64,000 bases of DNA from the NCBI GenBank assembly GCA_019455065.1, contig JACFNC010000005.1, positions 186,001 through 250,000 of the forward strand, in the 5' to 3' direction. This document shows positions 21,277 through 31,900 of this stretch, piece after piece. The DNA is from Rhodospirillales bacterium (GTDB taxonomy: Bacteria > Pseudomonadota > Alphaproteobacteria > Rhodospirillales > Magnetospirillaceae). Position 1 is the stretch's first letter, and each line of letters opens with the position of its first letter. The notes beneath the pieces are model-generated. The model saw only the letters and a program-made list of their open reading frames with translations. It searched no databases and was not told the origin of the DNA. A program made the translations under genes and the position numbers.

Positions 21277-21740
21277 ACCTCGGCCTCGACACGCTCCATG
21301 AGGCGCGCGAAGGCCTCGGCCCCGTCCGCGTCGAGACGGGCGTGGCTTTCCAAGAACTCACGCAACGCACGGCCCGAATAGCGCCCGTACAGACCACCGT
21401 CACGGCGGATCAGGTTGCGTGCGAGGCTGGCGGCGTCGCCATGGCAGACGCGGCAGTGCTCGCGGAAGTCGGCGGGCTGGTTCGCCTGGGCCGTCAGCAT
21501 GGCGGCGATGGCCGCGGCCAGGCGCGGATCCACGCCGCCCCGGTGCCCAGCTATGAACCCGGCGAGACGTTCGGCCGGCGGAGGGTTTTTTGCCAGTTCG
21601 GCGCGCGCGAAGTCCGCCGAATGGCCGTGACAGCCCTGGCATTGGGCATCCCAGAACCGATGCAAATCGAAGGCGTAGGCCGGCGTCGTGAAGGCGAGCC
21701 AAAGGGCGAGCGTGCCGCCCGCCGGAACCGGGAAGCGCAT
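21255..21740 (-). CDS. Periplasmic di-haem cytochrome c
   Basis: This 161-residue exported protein has a signal peptide (hydrophobic stretch LALWLAFTTPAYA, probable cleavage after AYA at about residue 23). Two haem c attachment sites are present, CQGCH at 34-38 and CRVCH at 96-100, each preceding a short helical domain. Electron partner and role are unknown. It lies immediately after the tyrC gene on the same strand (29-bp gap), so it may be co-transcribed, though no functional link is evident. The 3' end overlaps the DUF2125 gene by 22 bp. Confidence 0.85.
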   Translation of the reverse strand: MRFPVPAGGTLALWLAFTTPAYAFDLHRFWDAQCQGCHGHSADFARAELAKNPPPAERLAGFIAGHRGGVDPRLAAAIAAMLTAQANQPADFREHCRVCHGDAASLARNLIRRDGGLYGRYSGRALREFLESHARLDADGAEAFARLMERVEAEVHFAEVE

Positions 21741-21769
21741 GGCGGTCTCCTGGCGACCCTGCGGGACCG

Positions 21770-22654
21770 TTATGCCTGACGGGCGTCGATGATGCCGCGC
21801 CGGATGGCCCGCGTGCGGGTGAACAGGTCCTGCAGCTTCTCCCCCTCGCCCCAGCGGATCGCGCGCTGCAAGGCCGTCAAATCCTCGGTGAACCGCTGCA
21901 ACATTTCGAGAACGGCCTCGCGGTTGTTGAGGAAAACGTCGCGCCACATCACAGGGTCCGAGGCGGCGATGCGGGTGAAGTCGCGGAAGCCGCCGGCCGA
22001 GAACTTGATGACCTCGGCCTGCTGCGAGCCTTCGAGGTCGGTGGCGGTGCCGACGATGGTGTAGGCGATGAGGTGCGGCAGGTGCGAAGTGATGGCCAGC
22101 ACCTTGTCGTGGTGCTGCGCATCCATGAACTCGACGTTCATGCCGACGGCGCGCCACAGTTGGGCGACGCGCTCGACGGCGGCGGCGTCGGTGCCGGGCG
22201 GCGGCGTCAGAATGCACCAGCGGTCCTGAAAGAGTTCGGCGAAGCCGGCTTCCGGCCCGGAATGCTCGGTGCCGGCCACGGGATGCCCGGGGACCAGGTG
22301 GACGCCGTCGGGCATGTAAGGGCCGAGGTCGCGGATGACGGCCTGCTTCACCGAGCCGACGTCGCTGACGATGGCGCCCGCCGCCAATGCCGGGGCCATG
22401 GCCTCGGCCAGCGCGGCATAGGCGCTTAGCGGCGTCGAGATCATCACCAGATCGGCGTCCCGCACCGCCTCGGCGCAGTCGGCGGTCACCTCGTCCACGA
22501 TCCCAAGCTCGACCACCTTGTCGAGGGTGCTCCGGCGCCGGGCGCAGGCCACCGTCCGGCGGGCAAGGCCGTCGCGGCGGACCGCGCGGGCCAGGGACGA
22601 TCCGATCAGGCCGATGCCGATGAACGCGATCTTGTCAAACAGGGGTTCCGCCAT
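21770..22654 (-). CDS. tyrC: Prephenate/arogenate dehydrogenase
   Basis: This 294-residue NAD-dependent dehydrogenase of the tyrosine branch has the Rossmann loop IGIGLIGSSLARA near residue 12, the TyrA hallmark GHPVAGTEHSGPEAGF, and HLPHLIAYTIV. It oxidatively decarboxylates prephenate (or arogenate) towards 4-hydroxyphenylpyruvate or tyrosine. The ATG is 2 bp from the hisC stop, so the two are one transcript. The alphaproteobacterial single-domain TyrC type is assigned from length; prephenate versus arogenate preference is not decided by sequence here. Confidence 0.92.
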   Translation of the reverse strand: MAEPLFDKIAFIGIGLIGSSLARAVRRDGLARRTVACARRRSTLDKVVELGIVDEVTADCAEAVRDADLVMISTPLSAYAALAEAMAPALAAGAIVSDVGSVKQAVIRDLGPYMPDGVHLVPGHPVAGTEHSGPEAGFAELFQDRWCILTPPPGTDAAAVERVAQLWRAVGMNVEFMDAQHHDKVLAITSHLPHLIAYTIVGTATDLEGSQQAEVIKFSAGGFRDFTRIAASDPVMWRDVFLNNREAVLEMLQRFTEDLTALQRAIRWGEGEKLQDLFTRTRAIRRGIIDARQA

Positions 22655-22656
22655 GC

Positions 22657-23745
22657 CTATCCCATGAATTCGCGCAGGGCGTCCACGGTCAGGTGCATCT
22701 CGTCGTCGCGCCCGATCGTGACGCGCAGGCAATCGCCGAGGCCGTAAGCGCCCATGCCGCGGGCGATGATGCCCCTCGAACGCAGGAACCGATCCGCCGC
22801 CCCGGCGTCGCGGCCGGAGTCCTTGGGAAAGCGAACCAGGACGAAATTGCACACGCTCGGAACCGCCTCGAGGCCGAGGGCCGTGACCTGCTCGGAGAAC
22901 CACGGCATCCAGTGGTCGTTGTGGGCACGGCACAGGTCGGTATAAGCCACGTCCTCCAACGCCGCCACCCCCGCCGCCTGCGCGGCGTTCGACACGTTGA
23001 ACGGGTTGCGTACCCGGTTCAGCACGTCGGCGATCCCGGGCGGGCAGTAGGCCCATCCCAGTCTCAGGCCGCCCAGAGCGTACATCTTGGAGAACGTTCG
23101 GGTCATCACCGTGTTCTCGCCGGCGTCGACGAGTTCGATGCCGGGGGTGTAGTCGTTGCGGCGAACGAACTCGGCATAGGCGGCGTCGATCACCAGCAGC
23201 ACGTTCGCGGGCAGTCCGGCGCGCAGGCGCTTCATCTCCTCGGCCGGGAGGTAGGTTCCGGTCGGGTTGTTGGGGTTGGCGACGAAGCAGATGCGGGTCC
23301 GCGGCGTCACGGCCGCCAGCAGTGCGTCCACGCTGGCCGTCAGGTCGGTTTCCGGTGCCGTCACGATGGTGGCGCCGACCGCCTTGGCGTTGATGGCGTA
23401 CATCAGAAAGCCGTGGCGGCTGTACAGCACCTCGTCCCCCGGCCCGACATAGGCGCGGCAGAGCAGGGTGATGAGTTCGTCGGAGCCGGCGCCGCAGACG
23501 ACGCGCTCGGCGTCCAGCCCGTAATGGCCGGCAATCGCCTCGCGAAGCCGGTCGGCGCCGCCGTCGGGATAGCGGTGCAACTCGGCGGCAACGCTGCGAT
23601 AGGCCTCCATCGCCCGCGGGCTCGGCCCCAAGGCTCCTTCGTTGGAGGCCAGCTTGATGATCCGGCTAACCCCCGGGATCGCCGACTCGCCGCCCTTGTA
23701 GGGGTTGATGTCCATGATGCCGGGGCGCGGAAGCGGGGCGTTCAT
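22657..23745 (-). CDS. hisC: Histidinol-phosphate/aromatic aminotransferase
   Basis: This 362-residue PLP enzyme (fold-type I) has LASNEGALGPSP near the start, ANPNNPTGTYLP, DAAYAEFV, the PLP-lysine segment TFSKMYALGGLRLGWAY, and the C-terminal Arg motif LRVTIG. It catalyses the histidinol-phosphate step; located between chorismate mutase and prephenate dehydrogenase, it probably also transaminates phenylpyruvate or 4-hydroxyphenylpyruvate. Start ATG has a GGAGAAG Shine-Dalgarno. It lies between the other two genes of a three-gene aromatic amino acid operon. Confidence 0.93.
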   Translation of the reverse strand: MNAPLPRPGIMDINPYKGGESAIPGVSRIIKLASNEGALGPSPRAMEAYRSVAAELHRYPDGGADRLREAIAGHYGLDAERVVCGAGSDELITLLCRAYVGPGDEVLYSRHGFLMYAINAKAVGATIVTAPETDLTASVDALLAAVTPRTRICFVANPNNPTGTYLPAEEMKRLRAGLPANVLLVIDAAYAEFVRRNDYTPGIELVDAGENTVMTRTFSKMYALGGLRLGWAYCPPGIADVLNRVRNPFNVSNAAQAAGVAALEDVAYTDLCRAHNDHWMPWFSEQVTALGLEAVPSVCNFVLVRFPKDSGRDAGAADRFLRSRGIIARGMGAYGLGDCLRVTIGRDDEMHLTVDALREFMG

Positions 23746-23765
23746 AGGATGGTCTTCTCCAGGAA

Positions 23766-24626
23766 TCAGTCGTTCAGGTCGTCGGCGCGCAGCGGCACCG
23801 CGTATCCGCCCAGCACCACGGCACGCTTGACCGGCTGGCGGCGGTCCAGCAGCAGGCCCACGCGACGGTCGTCGGGCGCGACGAAGGTCGAGATCTCGGC
23901 AAGATGCAGCCACGCGTCGCCGCTCTTCTCGGTCGCGGCCAACTGTGTCGGCTCCAATCCGGCCGCCGCGAGGGCGGAACGCAACCGGGCGCGGCTCACG
24001 TCGTCGCCGGTCTCCAGCACCAGCCAGCTTCGGTCGCAGCCGGTCTGCTCCTGAGGCATGCGGGCGATGGCAACGGCTTCCGTCCCGTCACCGCGGCCGA
24101 TTCCCGGCCCGGCGAACGGAAGCCTTGCGATGACGCGCGGCACGTCGCCGCTCTCTCCGGTCAGGGTCATCCACCAGGGCTCGACGCCTTCGCGGTCGGG
24201 CATGGGCAGGATGCCGACCGTGGCAGCACCGTCAGCCACCGCGCGTACCACCTGGCCCACCGACCGGAAGGGGGTGCAGGGGGTGTACGCGCCGTATTGG
24301 TCGCGGGCCAACTCCAGGTAACCGGCTCCGCGTTCGGGCATGTAGACGGCCAGCGTGAACGGCCCCTGCAACGCGACCAGCGCGCCCATCATCTCGTTCC
24401 ACAGGCGAATCAGGGCGACGCGGGGATAGCGACCATGGTGGCGCGCAACCAGCCGGCGCAGGATTTCCGCCTGCCGTCCGGGGCGCAAATAGATGGTGTC
24501 GTCGCCTTTGAGGGCGCCGATACGCTCCACGGCAGCCGTACGCTGGATCAGCAGATCCTGGATGTTGTCGTCAAGCCGGTCGATTTCCCGGCGGAGCTCG
24601 TCCAGGGAAGGGGCGTTGTCTGGCAT
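23766..24626 (-). CDS. Chorismate mutase (AroQ) with prephenate dehydratase-like C-terminal domain
   Basis: Residues about 5-95 are an AroQ chorismate mutase: LDELRREIDRLDDNIQDLL, the Lys of IGALKGDD, and RPGRQAEILRRL. The other ~190 residues resemble the two-lobed prephenate dehydratase/periplasmic-binding fold (YGAYTPCTPFRSVGQVVRAV) but lack the TRF catalytic motif, and no ACT domain is evident. It therefore likely makes prephenate for the neighbouring TyrC, while the second domain is regulatory or of unknown use. At 286 residues it is similar to other Rhodospirillales annotations of chorismate mutase. First gene of the operon, divergent from metX. Confidence 0.82.
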   Translation of the reverse strand: MPDNAPSLDELRREIDRLDDNIQDLLIQRTAAVERIGALKGDDTIYLRPGRQAEILRRLVARHHGRYPRVALIRLWNEMMGALVALQGPFTLAVYMPERGAGYLELARDQYGAYTPCTPFRSVGQVVRAVADGAATVGILPMPDREGVEPWWMTLTGESGDVPRVIARLPFAGPGIGRGDGTEAVAIARMPQEQTGCDRSWLVLETGDDVSRARLRSALAAAGLEPTQLAATEKSGDAWLHLAEISTFVAPDDRRVGLLLDRRQPVKRAVVLGGYAVPLRADDLND

Positions 24627-24693
24627 CGTTTCAGGGTACTTGCTTCGGGACGGATAGTAGTAGTCTCAAGACAGGGCGAAATCAAAGAAAACG

Positions 24694-24722
24694 TTGACAG
24701 CTTCCCGGCCGCCCCATAGCTA
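24694..24722 (+). promoter_or_regulatory. Candidate sigma-70 promoter for metX
   Basis: A perfect TTGACA -35 (24694-24699) is followed after 17 bp by the weak -10 TAGCTA (24717-24722), 33 bp before the metX ATG. A SAM-II-type riboswitch, common before metX in this class, was looked for in 24627-24754 and not recognised. Confidence 0.4.
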
Positions 24723-24754
24723 ATCGGTCTGTTTTCCCAGGGTGGCCAATAACG

Positions 24755-25930
24755 ATGCCGACCTCCCACGATTCATCCGCCGAACCGGTGTCGGCGCCCG
24801 ACCACAAGGTGGTCCTGGGCGCCGACCGCCCGTTGCGGCTGGACTGCGGGGTCGAGTTGGGGCCGTTCACGGTCGCTTATCAAACCTACGGCGAACTCAA
24901 CGCCGACAGGTCGAACGCAATCATGATCTGCCACGCCCTGACCGGCGACCACTTCGTCGCCGGCGTGCATCCGGTGACCGGCAAGCCGGGGTGGTGGCAC
25001 GAACTCGTCGGTCCGGGCTGCGTCCTCGACACCGACCGCTATTTCCTGATCTGCGCCAATGTTCTCGGCGGCTGCATGGGCACGACGGGGCCGAAGGAAA
25101 TCAATGCGGCCACCGGTCTGCCGTGGGGACTGGGCTTCCCCGTCATCACCATCGGCGACATGGTGCAGGCGCAGGCCCGCCTGCTCGACCATCTTGGGAT
25201 CGACCAGCTTTTCTGCGTCATAGGCGGCTCGATGGGGGGGATGCAGGTGCTGGAATGGGCCGCCTCGTATCCCGAGCGAGTGTTCGCCGCGGTGCCCATC
25301 GCCACGGCGGCGCGGCATTCCGCCCAGAACATCGCGTTCCACGAGGTCGGGCGGCAGGCGATCATCGCCGACCCGGACTGGTGCGGAGGCGATTATCTCT
25401 TGCAGGAAAAGCGGCCGCATCGCGGCCTGGCCGTGGCGCGGATGGCCGCCCACATCACCTATCTGTCGGAGGCCGCCCTGCACCGCAAGTTCGGGCGCAA
25501 CCTCCAGGACCGTAAGGCCTTCACCTACGGCTTCGACGCCGACTTCCAGGTCGAGAGTTACCTTCGCTATCAGGGCTCGACCTTCGTCGAACGCTTCGAC
25601 GCGAACTCCTATCTCTACATCACGCGGGCGATGGATTATTTCGATCTTGCCGCCGAGCACGGCGGCGTGCTCGCCAACGCCTTCCGCGGCACGCCCACCC
25701 GGTTTTGCATCATCTCGTTCACCAGCGACTGGTTGTTCCCCACTCCCGAAAGCCGGGCGATCGTGCATGCCCTGAATGCGGTGGCGGCGAACGTCAGTTT
25801 CGTCGAATTGGTATCGGACAAGGGGCACGACGCCTTCCTGCTGGATGAACCCGCCTTTCACGCCACCCTCAGCGGCTTCCTGGACGGCGCGGGCTACCAT
25901 CGCGGCCTGAGGCGTCGCGGCGGCCCATGA
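24755..25930 (+). CDS. metX: Homoserine O-acetyltransferase (MetX)
   Basis: This 391-residue alpha/beta-hydrolase acyltransferase activates homoserine with an acyl-CoA for methionine synthesis. The nucleophile Ser159 sits in GGSMGG, the acid is in FTSDWLFP and the base in [18 protein letters not shown] and [12 protein letters not shown] are typical MetX blocks. Acetyl versus succinyl specificity cannot be fixed by eye. The start is ATG at 24755 in AACGATG; the Shine-Dalgarno is weak. The stop overlaps the metW ATG by four bases. Confidence 0.93.
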   Translation: MPTSHDSSAEPVSAPDHKVVLGADRPLRLDCGVELGPFTVAYQTYGELNADRSNAIMICHALTGDHFVAGVHPVTGKPGWWHELVGPGCVLDTDRYFLICANVLGGCMGTTGPKEINAATGLPWGLGFPVITIGDMVQAQARLLDHLGIDQLFCVIGGSMGGMQVLEWAASYPERVFAAVPIATAARHSAQNIAFHEVGRQAIIADPDWCGGDYLLQEKRPHRGLAVARMAAHITYLSEAALHRKFGRNLQDRKAFTYGFDADFQVESYLRYQGSTFVERFDANSYLYITRAMDYFDLAAEHGGVLANAFRGTPTRFCIISFTSDWLFPTPESRAIVHALNAVAANVSFVELVSDKGHDAFLLDEPAFHATLSGFLDGAGYHRGLRRRGGP

Positions 25931-26553
25931 TCGCGCATTCCAACAACACCCAGATCCGTGTCGACCTGCAACTCATCGCGGAGATGGTCGAGCCCGGTTC
26001 CCGCGTGATCGACGTCGGCTGCGGCGACGGTGCGCTGCTCGACTATCTCGGCCGCTACAAGAATGTCGACGGCCGCGGGATCGAACTCAGCATGGCTGGC
26101 GTCAGCGCCGCCGTCAGCCACGGCCTGTCGGTCATCCAGGGCGACGCCGACACCGACCTGAAGGACTATCCCACGGGCGCCTTCGACTACGTGATCCTGA
26201 GCCAGACGCTGCAGGCGACCCGCGACCCCAAGGGTGTCATCAATCACATGCTGCGGATCGGGAGGCGGGGTATCGTGTCGTTCCCCAATTTCGGTCATTG
26301 GCGCGTGCGGCTGAACCTGTTGCTGCGCGGACGCATGCCCGTCACCGAGGTGCTGCCCTATCAATGGTACGACACCCCCAATATCCATTTCTGTACCACC
26401 GCCGATTTCGTAGCCTTGTGCCGCGAACTCGACATCACGATCGAACGGGGGATCGCGCTCGACGGGCTTGGGCGGGTGCAGCGGTTCGATGGCGGCGGAT
26501 GGCTGGCGAACCTGTGCGGCGAGCAGGCGGTGTTCCTTCTCAAGCGCCGATAG
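25927..26553 (+). CDS. metW: Methionine biosynthesis protein MetW
   Basis: This 208-residue class I methyltransferase-like protein has the SAM-binding motif [12 protein letters not shown] near residue 33 and the MetW blocks [23 protein letters not shown] and [14 protein letters not shown]. MetW is required with MetX for homoserine acylation in several proteobacteria, and the pair is conserved in Alphaproteobacteria. It overlaps metX as ATGA. No other methionine genes follow; the next 165 bp lead to gmd. Confidence 0.93.
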   Translation: MIAHSNNTQIRVDLQLIAEMVEPGSRVIDVGCGDGALLDYLGRYKNVDGRGIELSMAGVSAAVSHGLSVIQGDADTDLKDYPTGAFDYVILSQTLQATRDPKGVINHMLRIGRRGIVSFPNFGHWRVRLNLLLRGRMPVTEVLPYQWYDTPNIHFCTTADFVALCRELDITIERGIALDGLGRVQRFDGGGWLANLCGEQAVFLLKRR

Positions 26554-26667
26554 GGGCGGCGGTGGGCCAGGAAAACGAAGGCTTTGCCGCAACTTGGCCC
26601 AATTCACGGGTTACTTTGGGGTGGAAAGGGCGGAACCTAGGTGATATGTGATCGGCCGTGTCAATAG

Positions 26668-27753
<1,086 letters not shown>

Positions 27754-27790
27754 TCCACAGTGGGGTGGTACAGTGGTCCACGCCAGGGCG

Positions 27791-28951
27791 ATGAACGCCG
27801 CCGCACCCGCCGAGGCTCCCCTCGCCGCGCGTCCCGTTCCGCTGTTGCTCTGGCATCTCGGACGACGCGGGGCCGGGCCGCTCTACACGTATGAACTCGC
27901 GAAGGTGCTGCGCGACGTAGAGGGCCTCTCCGTCCATCTGTGCCTGTCGCGGCAGTCCGACTATTTCGAACAGACCGTGGCGCTCGGCCTTCCCCTCCTC
28001 GCCGTGGACACCTACCGCGACCTGTCCTCGGCGGCATTGGCGACCCTGCGCCTGGGGGGCGTTCGCAGGCGCCTGCGCGATTACGTGGCGAAACACGGCA
28101 TCGAGGTCGCCCTGTGCACCATGGCGCATCTCTGGAACCCCCTGCTGGTCCCCGCGCTGCGCCGCGGTGGCGCCCGCAACCTGCTCGTCATGCACGACGC
28201 CACGGCCCATCCCGGCGAGAACTACGGCATTCGAAATCTGATGTTCGAACGCGACATGCGGGTTGCCGACGGCATTGTGGCGCTGACCGAGGCGGTCCGC
28301 GAGCAACTGATCGCCACCTATGCGTACCCCCGGGAACGAACCTGGGTGGTGCCCTGCGGCGGGTTCGTCTACGGCGATGCCGCGCCCGGTCCGCGCCGTC
28401 TCAAACCCGGGCGGCGGCCTCGGCTTTTGTTCTTCGGCCGTATCCTGCCTTACAAGGGCCTCGCGATACTGTCCGAGGCGATCGGACTCCTGAAGAGCGA
28501 GGGGTTGAGCGTCGATCTCGACGTGGTCGGGCATGGCGACCTCGGGACCGTGCGGTTACCGGAAGGCACCCGGGTGGTGAACCGCTGGATTCGGGAAGAG
28601 GAGGTTGCCGGGTTTTTCCGGGATGCCGACCTCATGGTGCTTCCCTATGTCGAGGCCAGCCAGTCGGGCGTCCTGGCGGTGTCCAACCCTCTCGGCATCC
28701 CCGCCGTGGTCACGCCGGCGGGCGGGCTGGCCGAACAGATCGGCCACGGCGCCGCCGGCTTCGTCACGCGCGACACCACCCCGGCCGCCATCGCGGAGGG
28801 CATCCGCGAACTGCTGACGGATCCCGAGGCGTATGCGCGCGCCTCGCGTGCCGCCCTGGAACTTGCGACGGGGCCGATGTCCTGGGCGCGGATCGGCGAG
28901 AGTATCGCGCAGATCGCGGCCACCGTGGCGGCTTTAGACCGCCGCGCCTAG
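27791..28951 (+). CDS. Glycosyltransferase family 4 protein
   Basis: This 386-residue GT-B glycosyltransferase has an N-terminal acceptor domain, then LFFGRILPYKGLAIL as the donor-domain start, and a C-terminal donor-site block VLPYVEASQSGVLAVSNPLG in place of the classical E-x7-E. It is predicted to add a sugar to the O-polysaccharide from a nucleotide-sugar donor. The ATG at 27791 is preferred; the in-frame TTG/GTG codons upstream (27728, 27734) would overlap the end of gmd. The 3' end overlaps the convergent multi-domain transferase by 18 bp. Confidence 0.86.
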   Translation: MNAAAPAEAPLAARPVPLLLWHLGRRGAGPLYTYELAKVLRDVEGLSVHLCLSRQSDYFEQTVALGLPLLAVDTYRDLSSAALATLRLGGVRRRLRDYVAKHGIEVALCTMAHLWNPLLVPALRRGGARNLLVMHDATAHPGENYGIRNLMFERDMRVADGIVALTEAVREQLIATYAYPRERTWVVPCGGFVYGDAAPGPRRLKPGRRPRLLFFGRILPYKGLAILSEAIGLLKSEGLSVDLDVVGHGDLGTVRLPEGTRVVNRWIREEEVAGFFRDADLMVLPYVEASQSGVLAVSNPLGIPAVVTPAGGLAEQIGHGAAGFVTRDTTPAAIAEGIRELLTDPEAYARASRAALELATGPMSWARIGESIAQIAATVAALDRRA

Positions 28952-31900
28952 CTTCAGGTTGTCCACTCCCTCCCGGCCCGCTCGGCGCAGGTCGGCGAAA
29001 TGCCGGATGGTGTTCCAGAGCCGCCGCGACACCAACGGCCAGTCGTGGGCGGCCAGCCATTGCTGCTGACGTTCGCGAAGGGCCCGTAGGCGTTGCTCGT
29101 CGGCCAGCAACTCCGAAAGGCCTACGGCGATGTCGGCCGGTTCGGTTCCCGGCAGCCGATGCACGACCCCCGCCACGTCGTCGAAGATCGACAGCGGCGT
29201 ACAGACCACCGGCCGACCGCTCGCCAGCCCGAACCGTACAGCCGCGCTCGACGATTCCTGGGTCGACTGATAAGGGAAGACGACCACGTCGGCACCGGCG
29301 AGCCGCTCCGAGGCCTCGCGGTCTGTCAGGTAGTCGGTGACGAGCGTGACGGCTGCGGCGTGGCGGCTGCCGGTGAGCAACCGTTTAATTTCGGCGCACT
29401 CGGCTTCGGATTCCGGAACCGGATACAGCGCGTTCAGCATCAGCAGCCCCAATTCCGGGTCGCGTTCGCGCATCGCGAAGAAGGCTTCGACGAGCTGACG
29501 CAGGCCCTTGTGCGGAAGCATGTAGCCGAAGCTGGCCACCACCTTCCCGGCCGTGCCGGCGGCCGGGCGTCCCGTCCCCCGCGCCACCCCGTGCGGAAAG
29601 AGGGCGACGTTGTCAATGAGCCCGATCTTCTTGAGCCGGTTGAGGTCGGCGACCCCATGCACGAACAGGCGGCGGGCGGCCTTCAGGCCCTCGGCGATCT
29701 GTGAGAGCGATATCGTCCGCTCGGGCTTCGCCACATCGGCGGTCGAATGGAAGAACACGAAGACGTCGATACCCTCGGCTTCGAGACGGCGGACCAGACG
29801 GCCGAACGCGTGGATGTCGAAAAAGCCGAAATTGAACTGCATGATGGCGGCCTCGACCCCGGAGGCCACGACCCGCTTGAACAAATCCTCGAGCGGATCG
29901 TCCCATCCGGCGGTCCAGCAGCGCGTGACGTTCTCTTCGTCGGGCACGAGGCGGTCGTCGGCGTGGTTGGCGAGTACGACGAGCCGACTGGTGGGGATTT
30001 CCGTCGCCAGCGCCTTGGCGTAGGCGGCGATGCCGCACCGGGTGTTCCAGGTGGTGATCCACGCCACCTTCGGCAGGTCGGCGGGGGCGGTCCGTTCGTC
30101 AAGGGCGGCAATGGCGTCGACGGTGCGCCGCGCCACCGCATCCCAGCGCAGGTTGGAGAGCAGGCGGGCCTTTGCCGTCTGAACCCGTCGCTGGCGCTCG
30201 GACGCCGGCGTTTCGAACACGCTGCGCAGATTGCGCGCGAGGTCCGCCACCACGGGTTCCGCCCAGGCGGAATCGAAAACGCCCAAATGCGTGCGGGCGT
30301 AGGCGAACGCGAAGTCGACCAGCCACGCGGTGTCGGGATGACAGAAATCGGTTTGGCCGCCGAAGGCCGTGGTGATGACCGGGCGCTCGAAGAGGATGGC
30401 TTCGGCCAGGGGCAGGCCGAAGCCCTCGGCGCGGCTGGGCGCCACGAAGGCGTCGCAGCGCAGATAGAGATCCGCCAGTTCCGCCTCGGGGATGTCCTCG
30501 TTGATGAGGATGATGGGCGCATGGTCGGGGTGGCGCTCGCGAAGATACGCCAGTTGGCGCTCGATGTCGTTGTGCGGGTTGGGGAAGGTCTTGATGACGA
30601 GAGTGACCGGATCTTCACCGGAGAACGCCTCCACCCAGGCGGCGAGCAGCGCGTCAACCCCCTTGCGCGGGAAGCATGACGATATGTGCAGGAAACGGAA
30701 CCCGTCCGGTCCCAAAGAGCCGCCGAAGGGCTGCGGCGTCACCGACAGCAGGTGGTCGACCCCGTTTCCCACCACCGCCACCGGAACGCGCACGCCGTTG
30801 TCGGCCAGTATCTTAGCCACGTAGTCCGAAGTGACCGTAATCAGGTTTAGCGTGCGGTTGAACGCGTCGACGTATTCGGCGGGAAAGCCCGTCTCCTCCC
30901 AAGCATAGTTCGCCAGCACCCGCGTCGGCGCCCGCATCCCATCGACGCGCGGCGGATAGAGGTTGCGCATGACCACCTCGACGTCGCCGCCGCGGGCCCA
31001 CATGCGCCGTGCCTGGGGATCGGACGCCAGGAACGCGGGATCGGGCTCGTACTCGCCGGGGCCGTCGAGCGGCCGCAGGGCCATCGTCACGCCCTGGCCT
31101 TCGAGCGCGCGGGCCAGTTCGCGATTGACGATGGCGAGGCTGTACGAGGTGTCGAACGGCCCCTCCATGCGCCAGACGTGCTCGGCAGGGTTTCCCGCGC
31201 GTGCCGGGGCGTCGACGGCCACCCCGATGCCACGCAGGAAGTCGACGAGCTGGGCGGTCAGCAGCGGTCGCTCGAAGCGTTGCAGATTGCGGCGCTGCGA
31301 GCGCACGAGGCGTCTCCGCAGTTCGGGTTCGTCGGCAAGCACCTTGATCGCGGCGGCAATGGCACGGTGGTTCTTCTCGCCGAGCAGCAGCCCCGCCCCC
31401 CCCAGCGTCTCGCCCACGTTGGACGAATCGTGGGCGACCACCGGCACGTCATGGACCATGGCCTCGATCAGGGGCATGCCGAAGCCCTCGTGCTCGCTCA
31501 TGCACACGAAGACGTCGGCGGCGCGGTAGATGGCGTGAAGCTCGGCCTCGGACACCTTGCCGGTGATCTCCACGCTGCCGGCAAGGCCGCGCTCGGCGCA
31601 CATCCGCTCCAGGCGGGCAAGGTAGTCGGGAGCGGTGACGCCGCCCACGAGCAACAGCCGGGCGGGCCGATCGAGCATGCGGCGCAGATGGTCGAAGATG
31701 ACGATCAGATCGTGCTGGCATTTGTTGTCGGCGATGCGCCCGACGAACACCATGTTGAAGGCGTTCGACAGCCGCTCGGCCAGCGCCGCGTCCCAGCGGG
31801 CGGCGCGCAGCGCGTCGAGGTCGAGCAGCAGCGGGAGGGTGCGGGCATCCTCGTAGCCCGCCTCCAGCAGTTCCCGCGTATTGTAAGGGGAATCGCCGAC

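Noticed and set aside
23766-24626. Bifunctional chorismate mutase/prephenate dehydratase (PheA)
   Set aside because: The second domain lacks the TRF catalytic motif and no ACT domain is seen, so dehydratase activity is not supported.
24627-24754. SAM-II or SAM/SAH riboswitch before metX
   Set aside because: The region holds a TTGACA promoter but none of the conserved pseudoknot sequences of these riboswitches that I could recognise.
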